Below are positions 1 to 9,799 of a stretch of DNA of 64,000 nucleotides, in pieces. The position numbers were made by a program, and so were the translations under genes. Below the pieces are notes generated by a model. It did not search any database and was not told the DNA's origin. It worked only from the letters and a program-made list of their open reading frames with translations. This stretch comes from Sweltsa coloradensis (lineage: Eukaryota > Arthropoda > Insecta > Plecoptera > Chloroperlidae), in assembly GCA_024449915.1 (NCBI GenBank), contig JAMZAV010005004.1, positions 62,001-126,000 of the forward strand. Reading direction: 5' to 3'. Every line of letters starts with the position of its first letter. The stretch's first letter is position 1.

Positions 1-719
1 TTAATTCATAAAAATAAACATTTATAAAATACGAAGCAATGTAGGCCCACAAGTGCTTCAAACCCCAACCTCTGAACTACAATAATATTCGACTTGGTGT
101 TATTTTTCCATGATATTTTGTATTTTTATATAATTGGAGATTGGAGATAATAAAGTGCTCACTCAACAATTACAAAAAAAATGATCACATTATTTAATAT
201 TTATTATTATATGTAATTTACTAATTGATAATAAATTGCAACTTCATTGGCTGCCTGTATAAAACAAGTATCATCTTTATATTTCTTATACCTGTTGAAC
301 ACTTACTTAGACAGTAGCAAAATTAGATTTTTAAATCTCCCTCCAAATGTGCTAAGGCTCTAAGCCAATAAGATTTGAGCTAAGTTTACAGGGTTGCCAA
401 GTCAAATCGTCAGGTTGCACTTCAGGACGCTATAACTTCTAAATTAGTTCAGGAAGGTACGATTTTCTTGTTTCTATTCCATTCAGAATTTAATATTCTT
501 TAAGAAAATCAGTTTTTAAAAACTTTTTATTCGCAAGAAGTTATTTAAAATAATAAGTGAAGTTCGAAAAGTGTATATATTTTTCCCTGTCCCCGTGCTA
601 TGGTATAGGGTGACCTTGAAACTTTAGTCCTGAATATCTCGTAATTAGTTCAGGATGCCTGGTTTTTCTTTTTAAATTATTGTGTAGCAGGTAATTATCT
701 GTTAATATGCCAAATTTGA
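1..719. other. AT-rich non-coding stretch
   Basis: No gene or complete element is recognised. A phrase around AATTAGTTCAGGA occurs near 433 and again near 641, which hints at a degraded internal duplication. Confidence 0.4.
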
Positions 720-1098
720 AATTTTTTTATCCACGTCGAGATACGCTTGAGCTACCTTAATATATTCGTGTGAAATTTGAGCGCAATCGAAAAACTAATT
801 CGTATGAAAAAGTAATTTTACGATTTTTTTTATTGACATTCTTCGAATTATTACACTTTTACTTACTTTTATTACTCTTTTTCGTTAAAAAAAAATTCTT
901 CGACTTGTAACACCTACACGCTTTAATCGATTGTGATGATATTTTCAATTTTTTATTATATTTGTGTGAAATTTGAGCGCAATAGAAAATAAATTTCTCA
1001 TGAAAACTCGCAATTTTACGTTGTTTTTTTTTGGTTTAAAAAACATACGCTCACCACCCCAAACGCGACCGAAAAAGCGTTTGCGAAGCTTCCTAGTT
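720..1098 (-). repeat. TIR family A copy, one end
   Basis: Repeated modules reading like TTTGAGCGCAATCGAAAAA are followed near 1065-1098 by a terminus whose reverse complement reads CTAGGAAGCTTCGCAAACGC. The same terminus and internal modules recur at 2436-3466, 32395-33130, 49135-50727, 51618-52301 and 58854 onward. Only one end is clear here. Confidence 0.6.
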
Positions 1099-1244
1099 AT
1101 ATATATTGTTTAACCCTTGTTTTGTACGCGACTACGAAAACAAATTAAAAAGTCCCCTCCACCAGGTAATGAACCCAACCAACTGCGATACGAAGACAAA
1201 AGATTAAATTCTATTTCTCGGTTTGTTATATCATTGTAAACAAC

Positions 1245-1302
1245 GTGGTAAGAGCAATGACCCAGACAGCCAAGGGCCCGGGTTCAATCCCCGATGAGGC
1301 AG

Positions 1303-1312
<10 letters not shown>
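1245..1312 (+). repeat. tRNA-like SINE head
   Basis: Contains a B-box-like GGTTCAATCCC preceded by an A-box-like TGGTAAGAGCA. It runs directly into a (TA)n tract. No acceptor-stem pairing is evident, so this is read as a tRNA-derived repeat, not a working tRNA gene. Confidence 0.45.
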
Positions 1313-1344
<32 letters not shown>

Positions 1345-1366
1345 TTATATATATATATATATATAT
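1303..1366. repeat. (TA)n microsatellite
   Basis: Alternating TA tract of about 60 bp with one interruption near 1341-1346. It follows the tRNA-like segment and may be its tail. Confidence 0.9.
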
Positions 1367-1867
1367 GTATGTTTTACCTTGGCTTTATAGTAGGCGACAA
1401 TGACGCTGTTATGTAATACACACATTGTATTTTCGGGAAGTCCGTGTGGTTTTATTTAATTTATTCGAACGTTTCCGGTAGTTCCCTCTGCTCATCTTCA
1501 AGGAAATTAAAACATAAAACGATATGAACACGTATATATAAATAATAAAAAATAAAAAACAAATAAAACCTTACTTCGTACACAGCAAATAGATACATAG
1601 AAAAAAGTAAAAGCTTAGAAAACTTAAGTTCATAGGTACACAGATACAATATATATGTATATATTAGGGCCTATGTTAACTTAGTTTAAAAATAATTGTT
1701 TTAACTGTATAAGTTAAGGAGTGGCATATTGCCTAGCTAAATTTTTGTGTGATATTGATAATTGTCACAGACCAGCCATACAATCCAGTTATAGACTAAA
1801 TTTCCTAAGTTGAGTTTCGGCAAGTCTCTTTAGCTACGGTTTGATATTACCATAAACTCACTGGTTA
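1366..1867. other. Non-coding; possible Penelope-like 3' motif
   Basis: No gene is seen. On the minus strand around 1468-1500 the sequence has GAAGATGAGC followed after a short spacer by GGAAACGTTCG. That pairing of motifs is often seen at the 3' end of Penelope-like elements. The match is short and the assignment is weak. Confidence 0.25.
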
Positions 1868-2026
1868 TAAACTGTGTTCCATGTAGGATGACTCACCATG
1901 TAAACTGTGTTGCTTGTAGGATGTCTCACCATGTAAACTGTGTTGCTTGTAGGATGTCTCACCATGTAAACTGTGTTGCTTGTAGGATGTCTCACCATGT
2001 AAACTGTGTTCCATGTAGGGTGTGAC
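1868..2026. repeat. 33-bp minisatellite, about 4.5 units
   Basis: Tandem units containing TCACCATGTAAACTGTGTT and CTTGTAGGATG repeat every 33 bp. Because 33 is a multiple of three, the minus strand reads as an 11-residue repeat, but there is no other sign of coding. End units differ at a few bases (CCATG for GCTTG). Confidence 0.9.
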
Positions 2027-2079
2027 TGTAACGACAACGAAACAGCAGAGCGGCTGAGGTTGTCCAAGATCTCTAAACA

Positions 2080-2232
2080 GGTACGTAACAAATTATGTGT
2101 ATATTGGAGTTAGGACAATATAAAGGGGATATCTGAGTGCTATTAAGAGGACTTAATCCCTTGAATTCCCCATTACGATCGTTGAAAAAAATAGGAAATC
2201 CCTTCAGTCAGGATTGCCGGTATTGACAATTT
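2080..2232 (+). repeat. Dispersed repeat family D, copy 1
   Basis: Shares TATTGGAGTTAGGACAAT, a TTAAGAGGACT phrase and TTCAGTCAGGATTG with 52765-52915 and 55945-56105. The three copies are diverged and have no coding potential. Confidence 0.6.
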
Positions 2233-2435
2233 TGAAATTCGGAACAACTTGTTTTAATATGTAAAGTCCCAACTGAACTACCGAAAGTTCGAATATTTTG
2301 TGTTATTCAAAGATACTACACAATGTATATACACCTAGTTGAGTTAGAGTGTTGTGAAAACAAAATACCACCCTCTGTGGACTGATGTGTTGTGAGACTA
2401 TCTTTTAAGTTGAAGTCTTCGTCATTATTATACCA
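2233..2435. other. Non-coding spacer
   Basis: No feature recognised between repeat D and the following TIR element. Confidence 0.4.
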
Positions 2436-3466
2436 CTAGGAAGCTTCGTAAACGCTTCTTTTAGTCGCGTTGATGGATGAGATTTTTGTAAGTTTGCGTG
2501 GGACCACTTTTCCGTTGCAAGTGCTTTTTAAATGCATTGTAGGTGATTGTTGTCAAGTTTCTACTTTCTACTTGTTACATTGTTAATTGTTATTAAAAAC
2601 CTAAAAAAAAACACATATTAAGACCTTTATTCTATTGATGCTGGCTTACTTTTTAAACTTTTTCTTTCAAAAAGCAATACATCACCATTATTTTAATGTC
2701 CATGAAAAAATATGAACGTTGTGGACCCACCCGTTTGGTCGGAATCGGCCCAAATCGGCACGAAAATATCGCACTAAAAATGGAAACAAATCGTAAAAGT
2801 ACGATATTTATGAGAAATATTTCTTAGATTGTCCCTAAAACGTGGCAGGTCTAAGTTCAGAGATTTTGAAGCCCCCCTTAAATTTTTTATCAAAGATTCC
2901 CAAATGCCGTTTTCCCGGTAGAGAGCGAAAAAAAAAAAAACACCCCCGACCTAAATGTTTTGGTTGTCAGTGAAATTGAAGTCTTCGCTTCGCTCATCCA
3001 ATAAAGTTTGTTAAAATTTTTGGATGAGCGTAGCGAGCGAAGCGAAGATTCCATTCTACTACACTGGAGAAAAAATTCCGGATTGTTTTTTTTCGTTTTT
3101 TTTTTTTTTTTTTTTGTCTGATTGTCCACATGATTTCGGCTAAACCAATACTCCGATTGCGATGAAATTTTATGGAGGCCTTTGAAATTTCTGAACTTAG
3201 AACTGCCACGTTTTTGAACGCAATCAAAAAATTATTTCTCATGAAAATCGCAATTTTAAGATTTTTTTCTTTTTTAAAATTACGGTTAATTAAAAGAATT
3301 AAAAATAAAGTTTATTTTTAATTAAATTTAAATAAATTTTTAAAAAAATCTTCAACTTAGTAATGATTTTTTCACAGAACAACAGAAAATCCGCATAACA
3401 CTTGGCTACTCAATGCACCAATTACGCTCATCCAAACAACGCGGCGGGACTTAAGCGTTTTCCTAG
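2436..3466. mobile_element. TIR family A element with both ends
   Basis: The left end CTAGGAAGCTTCGTAAACGC and the right end, which reads CTAGGAAAACGCTTAAGTCC as reverse complement, are related inverted termini. Each continues into a GTTG(T)TGGATGAG motif. The interior has poly-T/A runs and the shared modules around AACGTGGCAGTTCTAAG. There is no transposase frame, so this is non-autonomous. No convincing target duplication is seen. Confidence 0.65.
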
Positions 3467-3773
3467 AAATTTTATTTTACATACATACATACATTGTGGG
3501 CCCCTATGTCGCGTGAAAGCGTATTCATTTCACTACGTATTACAAGAAAACATTGATCGGTCCAACCTCTGGTATTTGAGGTAGATGGGTCAAGTGATGC
3601 TACTCATGATGGCTCAATTCTATACCCGGTATCCATAAATTTGTTCATTGTTGGTTGACTGATTCGTATAAGAAAATCAGTATGATATTATTTTCAATTA
3701 CAAAAATAGGTTGGGAACTATCAAAGATTAAAATAATTTTAACAGTGTCCTCTGTATGTTTACACAGGTCAAA

Positions 3774-3803
3774 CCATGCCAATGCCAATGCCAATGCCAA
3801 TGT
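3774..3803. repeat. (AATGCC)n short repeat
   Basis: Five near-perfect hexamers in an otherwise unremarkable stretch. Confidence 0.8.
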
Positions 3804-3869
3804 CAGAGCGAGAAGATCTCGGGAGGTTAGTAGCACCCAGTTGCGAACATAGTCCTACGAATGATAGAA

Positions 3870-4490
3870 TTCCACCCTGTTTTTCCATTTTCAAAAATAT
3901 ACAACTTTGTCAAAATAAAGTAAATGCAATTGATAGTTGAAACCTGGCACTATAAGAACACCAAAATATTTTTTTTCAAATTTTTCTGATCGGGCACCCG
4001 GCATATATTGCATCTTCAAAATAGTTTCAAACTGCAATTGTATCTAGCTCATCGTTCAACGAGACAGCTGTGTTTCAGTGACATTTTTATTTGAATTTTT
4101 TTCTTTTCTTTAACAAAGAAAAAAGAGGGATTTTTCGGAAACCGTGACCCCTGCGAATTTTTTCCCTTTTCCGGTACAAATTGACAAAAAATACCGGTTA
4201 TCTAAAAATTCGTGGAACATACAAAATTTTAAAATTCCATATTTTCTCTTTTTCAAAGCGTAGAAAAACAATCAAACATAAATGTCACAGAAACACAGCT
4301 ATCTACGTTGAACGATGTGCTAGATACGATTGAAGTTTAAAACTATTTTGAAGATCTAATATAAGCCGGGTGCCCTATCAGAAAAATTTGAAAAAAATTG
4401 TTTTGGTGTTCTTATAGTGCCAGGTTTCTATTTCATCCACTACAGTTTTAAATAGTCTCACATTTTAGAAAATGGGAAAACAGGGTGGAA
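3870..4490. mobile_element. Foldback / long inverted-repeat element
   Basis: The left end TTCCACCCTGTTTTTCCAT is mirrored by ATGGGAAAACAGGGTGGAA at the right end. The complementarity continues inward for roughly 240 bp per arm, including the CACCCGGC/GCCGGGTG blocks near 3995 and 4368. A spacer of about 120 bp separates the arms. No coding frame; likely a foldback MITE. Confidence 0.8.
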
Positions 4491-4683
4491 CAGCCTTTAT
4501 ATTTTGTACTATGTTTTTTTTATTTTGTTTTGTATTTATTTATTTAATTATTTATTGATTGTTAATTGATTATTATTTATTTCACAACAACTTTAAATTT
4601 ATTATGTGCGTCGTGCTAGGGCAACTCCAAAGTCACCGTTTACTATTTCAAGACAAGAAATGATAAGTTTCCAAAAACAGAAG
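4491..4683. other. AT-rich spacer
   Basis: TATTTATT-type low-complexity sequence. Nothing else recognised. Confidence 0.4.
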
Positions 4684-4762
4684 TTAAAAAACTTCTGTCT
4701 TTGACGGGAATCGAACCCTGGGCCTCCTGCTTTGAAAACAGGTAGGCTAACCACAAGAACAA
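4684..4762 (-). repeat. tRNA-like SINE head
   Basis: The minus strand carries GGTTCGATTCCC (B box) and an upstream GTGGTTAGCC (A-box-like), with an anticodon-arm-like CCTG.TTTTCAAA.CAGG between them. The acceptor strands do not pair, so this is a tRNA-derived repeat. Confidence 0.5.
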
Positions 4763-4764
4763 TG

Positions 4765-5065
4765 AGCACACACTTTTGAGCGAGCGTAGCGAGCGTTCCA
4801 CTTGACTCTTATGGCTCGAATGTCTGTTTTTTTCTGTTCTGTTAAATGCTTCGGTACAGTTCGCACCGTTTTCTCTGATCGACCTGAAAATTTTTCACAC
4901 ATGTACATACCACCTACGCGGGTTTGCTGTATAGTTTTTAAACAAAATCCGACCGTAAGTTATAAAAAAAAATTCAAAAAAAAAATGTTCCGATCGTTAT
5001 TGAAATTTGCAGGGTCATAAGTACAACATTCACTCCTGTTTTAAAAAATTTTTCAGCAAAAAACG
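4765..5065 (+). repeat. Dispersed repeat family E, copy 1
   Basis: Starts with GAGCGAGCGTAGCGAGCG and contains AAATCCGACCG and CACATGTACATACCACCTA. The same sequence occurs in reverse orientation at 45390-45725. A related form occupies 34140-34930. Confidence 0.7.
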
Positions 5066-5116
5066 GTCAAGACCTTAATGACTTATTGGTATATAACATA
5101 ATGGGAATGTCGTACT

Positions 5117-5480
5117 CGGGCCATCAAAGTCCAACTCGCCCAAAATCTCGTGGTTTGGCCTGTGATTAGGGGAGTTCTTCTCCCTTAAACTAATGGCGAG
5201 CTCTGGGGCGCCGTCTGGGAACTTTCCCCTTCCCTTTGACTACCTCCCCGACGGCGACGACAATGACAACACGGACGGATGATGACACAGACGAAGACGA
5301 CCAAAGACGTGGGGGAAACACCTGCCCTCCCCCATACGCGTGTGGCTGGTTCTGACCAGCACAGGCCTGTCCACCCCTTGTCCCCCCGCCCTCATCCCTT
5401 ACGGGCCCTCCCTTCGCTCGATTAGCCAAGTTGCATAAATATGAGACGTTAAGCAATATCCAATCCAATCGTACTCGGGT
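5117..5480 (+). repeat. SINE family S1, copy a
   Basis: The head GGCCATCAAAGTCCAACTCG matches the head of the bounded copy at 53759-54207. The body has the family landmarks GGCGAGCTCTGG, GACGACAATGAC and GGCTGGTTCTGACCAGCA. The end carries ATGAGACGTTAAGCAATATC, which is shared with the 5S-derived SINE at 20701-21085. This suggests a common 3' tail used by two SINE types. Confidence 0.75.
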
Positions 5481-5504
5481 CGTGTTGCACGTACCGGTGC
5501 TCGC

Positions 5505-5545
5505 TCAACAACCGACGGGACTTTAAACGTTTTCCCAGTATTATA
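5505..5545 (-). repeat. Solitary family-A-like terminus
   Basis: The reverse complement reads CTGGGAAAACGTTTAAAGTCC followed by a GTTGAGCGAG motif, resembling the ends of the CTAGGAA TIR elements. The partner end is not found nearby. Confidence 0.4.
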
Positions 5546-5576
5546 ATATATAACTACCCTCCTCCCTCCTCTCCTG

Positions 5577-5701
5577 CCAACAGCGCTCCCTCAACCCCCG
5601 GGACAGCTAAATAATATACCCCCCCTCCCGCCAACAGCGCTCCACTCAACCCCCGGGACAGCTAACTAATATACTCCCCCCTCCCGCCAACAGCGCTCCA
5701 G
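5577..5701. repeat. GC-rich 55-bp tandem repeat (about 2.3 units)
   Basis: CCAACAGCGCTCC recurs at about 5577, 5631 and 5687 with periods of 54-56 bp. CAACCCCCGGGACAGCTAA lies between. The last unit ends in CTCCAG, the likely splice acceptor of the DM9-like exon. The repeat therefore looks like duplicated copies of that acceptor region. Confidence 0.8.
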
Positions 5702-5893
5702 TGGGTGGAGACGAGCCACGGCACGATGCCCAAGGACGCGGTGGGGGGGCGGCACCGACGTGGGGGGAAACCGCTTTTACGTGGGGCCCCCGCGGATCAC
5801 GAGGGAGACCTGTTGCCTGCCAAGGCGGGGCCTGCGCACGGCTGCGCGTTCGTCGCCTGGAACTGTGAGGAGTTCCGCAAGCTAAAATACAGT
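5702..5893 (+). pseudogene. DM9-domain exon, frame broken twice
   Basis: The 192-bp segment sits between an acceptor-like GCGCTCCAG and a donor-like AGT|GTAAGC. The main frame opens WVETSHGTMPKDAVGG and closes DHEGDLLPAK, then PAHGCAFVAW and a final Tyr-Ser. These fit the DM9 (DUF3421) repeat: initial WV, PxxAVxGG, HxGDLxPGK, PxHG.xYVxW. Between about 5745 and 5795 the consensus continues in another frame (GTDVGGNRFYVG), so two compensating one-base indels near G/C runs break it. DM9 proteins of invertebrates are often cytosolic or secreted mannose-binding lectins with two DM9 repeats. Only one repeat is found here. It may be a pseudogene fragment or a real exon with sequencing errors in poly-G. 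Confidence 0.65.
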
Positions 5894-6960
5894 GTAAGCA
5901 TGTAACTATTTTAGCTATTCCCACTAAAAGTAATAAAGATCGCGCCACCGTCGCGCGGATTCTTGCAATATGGCTGAAGGTTTGGGGGTTCGCCTCTGTT
6001 TACTACGCGCTGGCGTATGGAAATCAACAGTCTTTTAAAACGACACGACACATGTTTATGTCTGACTCTGACAAAAATTATAATAATAATATATGCTACT
6101 GATATTTAAGCTAAGAAGAAATGGTTAAATTGGCGATTCTCGTTATATAATGGGGGTTTGGTGTGTCATGCAGATGATATAGTTTTTTGGGTTTATTTTT
6201 GTGCCTGCATTTTTGCACTCGTAACATAGCATTCTATGTTTTTCCAATGACAACATATAAAGCTACACGTGAGTGGTAACGGCAAAACAAATGTGGTAGT
6301 ATAATAATTATACCCTGCCCCCTCACACACACAGAAGACATTAATTGCTAATAACACATCAAAATCTCGTATCATTGTTCATTTGGTGGCCTACTGAACG
6401 ATTTGTAATACATAATTGATTATATACATTGAATTCAATATACTATATTCTAGCACTGACCTGCAGTGAGTGTATATCTTACCCACAAATTGGGGTCTTT
6501 TACATACAGTTATATTGATGAAGACTAGAAATAAGAGAAAGTATAGGAACTAAGCTAAGTATAGTAAAATGTAACATAGTGTGGCATAGGCCAATGTCAT
6601 GCAATGTCATGTGTAAAACAAAAGTCATGTGCTAATACAACTATGAATAATAATAATAATATGTAACTGACAGTAACATGTATTATGTATGAACATTTGA
6701 AAATGTTAAGTCAACACATTGCGTGGAAATAAGAAGATAATGAAATCATACAATGGTTTAGGTAGAAACATGTCTTAATAGTGTTTTGAATAATATTTTA
6801 AAAATTACGGTATGGCTACACTTAATTTCTACGGCATTGATCCATCAACCATACTTGGATCAATTGTTTATATTTACTTATGGAGTTTGATTGCTTAATT
6901 TCTAACGAAAATGTTAGATAGTTGATATCCTTTGAATCCCAACATATTCTAAAAAAAAAA
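5894..6960. other. Non-coding, nothing recognised
   Basis: AT-rich sequence downstream of the DM9-like exon. I looked for a second DM9 repeat on the plus strand and saw none. Short CA and AAT runs only. Confidence 0.45.
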
Positions 6961-6964
6961 ACAT

Positions 6965-7600
6965 GTGGAGAGTGGTAGGGCTTGGTTGCCTAAGTACCCT
7001 ACATACATGCATGGTCGTAAATTATATTCAGTTTTAAATATTATCATGGTGTCACAATGGCGATATTATTACGCAAAGGTCACCAAATAAGGACTTGAAT
7101 TCTTCATGGATCCCCGGGGCCTTTGTATATGTTGTACTTTTATACCAGGAGACTGTAAAAGGATTGACGTAAAATATCATGAACAATATCGCCATGTAAA
7201 TCATTTTAAATGAACAGGATAAACGTTAAATAAATAAATAAAATAAATACATAAATACATATTATTATGAGTATGACATGTCAATTTCGCCAATAAAATC
7301 AAATGATGAAAGCCCAATCCTCAACATTTTGTCACCTCATTGACTTGCAAAATTAAACGTTTTCAAGATCAATGGATATATTGAGACGTCGTTTTTTACT
7401 CTATTACAGTATTCTTGATTATAGCAAACATCAATATTGTGGACTGTTGCATGTATTATATCGCCAACAGTCCCAAAACTAATGAAATCGTAATACAAAT
7501 CTGTGTGAAAAAGCATACGCGCGGTAGAAGTTACCCCCAAACCTCTAGTTGAGCGCTTCTCCGCCAGAGCGCATATCTGCAACTTTTAGTGGCGAATAGT
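6965..7600 (-). repeat. Long inverted repeat pair, left copy
   Basis: About 635 bp matches 19085-19715 in opposite orientation. Shared landmarks are GGTTGCCTAAGTACCCTAC, ATGGATCCCCGGGGCCT and GCAGATATGCGCTCTGGCG. In the right copy part of it is open on the minus strand for 81 codons. In the left copy the same frame is broken by small indels. No known domain is recognised. Confidence 0.8.
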
Positions 7601-7894
7601 CAAGTAATAGCTCTAGGTGTTTCGAAACTATGTCCAGAAAACGACGACGTTTTCAAAATTTAATTTTGAACTAGTCTTGTATAGGGCCTATTACACTTTT
7701 GTCCAAATATCTAAATATAATTTCAAAAGTGAGGTTATGTCCCGCCCCAAAAAATTCACAATTTTTCTTCTGTTATTTTAAAAGGGCCCTTATTTCATTC
7801 AGAAAACTTTTCAGACAATTGTTTCTCGACTTTCAAATTATCAGCAGAGGTTGGTACAATAGTTTTTAAAACACCTACAGTAGGCTAGATTAGC
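7601..7894. other. Non-coding spacer
   Basis: No feature recognised. It contains GTTTTGAAATTATA-like AT sequence only. Confidence 0.35.
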
Positions 7895-8260
7895 GTCTGA
7901 AATACCTCCTCTCAGGCGCGAGCGTACCAAATTGAAGCGTCACTCCTTGCAAAATGGCGGTTTGGCGTTTTAGTTTATGCTTTTTTAATTCAATAAAGTA
8001 TTTTACTGGATTGTTTGATATGGTTTTAGATTGTGCAGCATGGGATGGAACAAACAGAAATAATACAAAGTTATTGCATAAGGGAATTTAGTAATCATTT
8101 GGTGTTAATGTATAAAATACACAACTGTCAAGTTGACGGCCATCTTTAAAAATATTTGGGCCACAAATCGCTCCCATCTACTTAACATGCTAACACTCCG
8201 TTTTAAGATGGCTTCTAATTGTCACGGAAGTGGACCAATGACTGCTAATATAGCCTACTA
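7895..8260 (+). repeat. Direct repeat pair, left copy
   Basis: Matches 41020-41400 in the same orientation over about 370 bp. Examples are AGCGTACCAAATTGAAGCG, AAAATGGCGGTTTGGCGTTT and TCGCTCCCATCTA. Both copies contain stop codons in all frames. Probably a dispersed non-autonomous element. Confidence 0.8.
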
Positions 8261-8889
8261 CAGGTGTTTAATATCTATGGTGTAAATCAACAAATGCTAA
8301 TAGATCAATTTTTGAATTTAAAAGACCGTATTCCTTCTGTGTGACATGTGTGAAATTTTCAATCAATCAATTCAATTAGTTAGTGATTTGGTAACTTTTA
8401 AAATAAAGCGATCCTTAGTCTGTGTTTTACTCAAACAGATAAAAGTTGACACAAGAGTAAGGTTTATAAGGTTTATTTATTATAGAAATATTATCATTAT
8501 ATAAATGGTCAGCTCAGCATTTACTTATTATTATTTCACAATTCACTCACCACTTCTAAGTGTTACTTATTTGTTTGCATATATAATATATCTTTGTATA
8601 GTTATGACTTAATTGTGGAATTAATTTCAGTGGATGGCGGAAGAGGGGGACTGCTAATCACCTCCGTTACGGGAGAAGTTTTGGTGAATGTCGTTAATAC
8701 TTTAACAATATCGACAGTACTGGTCATATAAAACACTATCACCGGAGATACGTATCTACAATGACTTATGGCCTTGTCTACATTAGCACTCTCAAAAGCA
8801 ACTTAAAGTCCCACTCATTTAAAATCATCCCAGGACCCCATTTAAAGTGAGGAACGGCGTTTTAACAATCGATTACTGTATTTCGATTC
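8261..8889. other. Non-coding, nothing recognised
   Basis: AT-rich interval 3' of a LINE insertion. No gene or repeat landmark identified. Confidence 0.35.
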
Positions 8890-9799
8890 TGAATTTCATT
8901 TCATTTCATTTCATTTCTTTTTATTATTCATCATACATCATACATATTATGACTGATTTCGTCATTTTTAAACAATATACATTATCATATATTTTTATTA
9001 CAATTATTTATATTTCAGTAGGCCTACATAAAATCAGACACTTTATAGAAAGCACTATCTAATAGATTTCCTTAAAAACAGATTTAAAACGATGAAACGA
9101 GTAAATTTTTCTTAATATCAGTCGGTACCCTATTGTACAATCTCTCACATTTAATCTTAGGGTTTTCGTTTAAAAACACCTAAATTATATTTCACTGTGT
9201 GAACATCTTTCTGTCGTCTGGTATTATAAGAGTGAATTCGTCATTCAAAGTAAAATCACTGTGGTTGTTTTCTCACCCATAAAACAGAGTTAAAAATATA
9301 TAAAGGGGGTACAGTTAAAAATTCTCAGTTCGTTTAAAACTGGTTTACTGATGTCCTATTACTTATCCTAGCTTTGGGACCTTAGCACTCTTTTTGAGCT
9401 TTGAGAACTCTGTCCACTTTTTGGGCACTCGCCCCATACTATGGCACCGTACCTTAGCACCGAATAACATAACCATAAATACATAGTTATCAGGGAGTTA
9501 AATCACATAAATTACGGATCTGTTTAAAAGCATAACAACAGGAATTAATCCTAGCACACATGTAATCTAGCTGGTTACTCACTTAAGATTTTGGTCCAAA
9601 TATTCCAAAAATTTTTATAAAATTGCATTGTTTAATATTACACCGTTTTTTAAAGTATTGTTAAAAATGAATCGGTACACCACTAGCTGAGAACAATATT
9701 ACCATGGTTTTTATCCTTGTTAAGTACTAGGTTATTTGAAGAAAAATATACTTGCAACTTACTGATTAAAAATTTAAAAGAGCTATTAATTCTTCTAAG

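Noticed and set aside
1468..1500. Hammerhead ribozyme on the minus strand
   Set aside because: GAAGATGAGC and GGAAACG are present, but the invariant CUGANGA core is not. Kept only as a weak Penelope-like hint.
1868..2026. CRISPR-like array
   Set aside because: Units are contiguous 33-bp tandem repeats with no unique spacers, in a eukaryotic context.
4684..4762. tRNA with anticodon TCA (suppressor or selenocysteine type)
   Set aside because: The loop reads TTTCAAA, but acceptor and D stems fail. It is a tRNA-derived SINE head.
5190..5948. Minus-strand frames of 92 and 100 codons opposite the SINE and DM9-like exon
   Set aside because: One is a translated S1 SINE. The other is the GC-rich shadow of the DM9 exon on the other strand.
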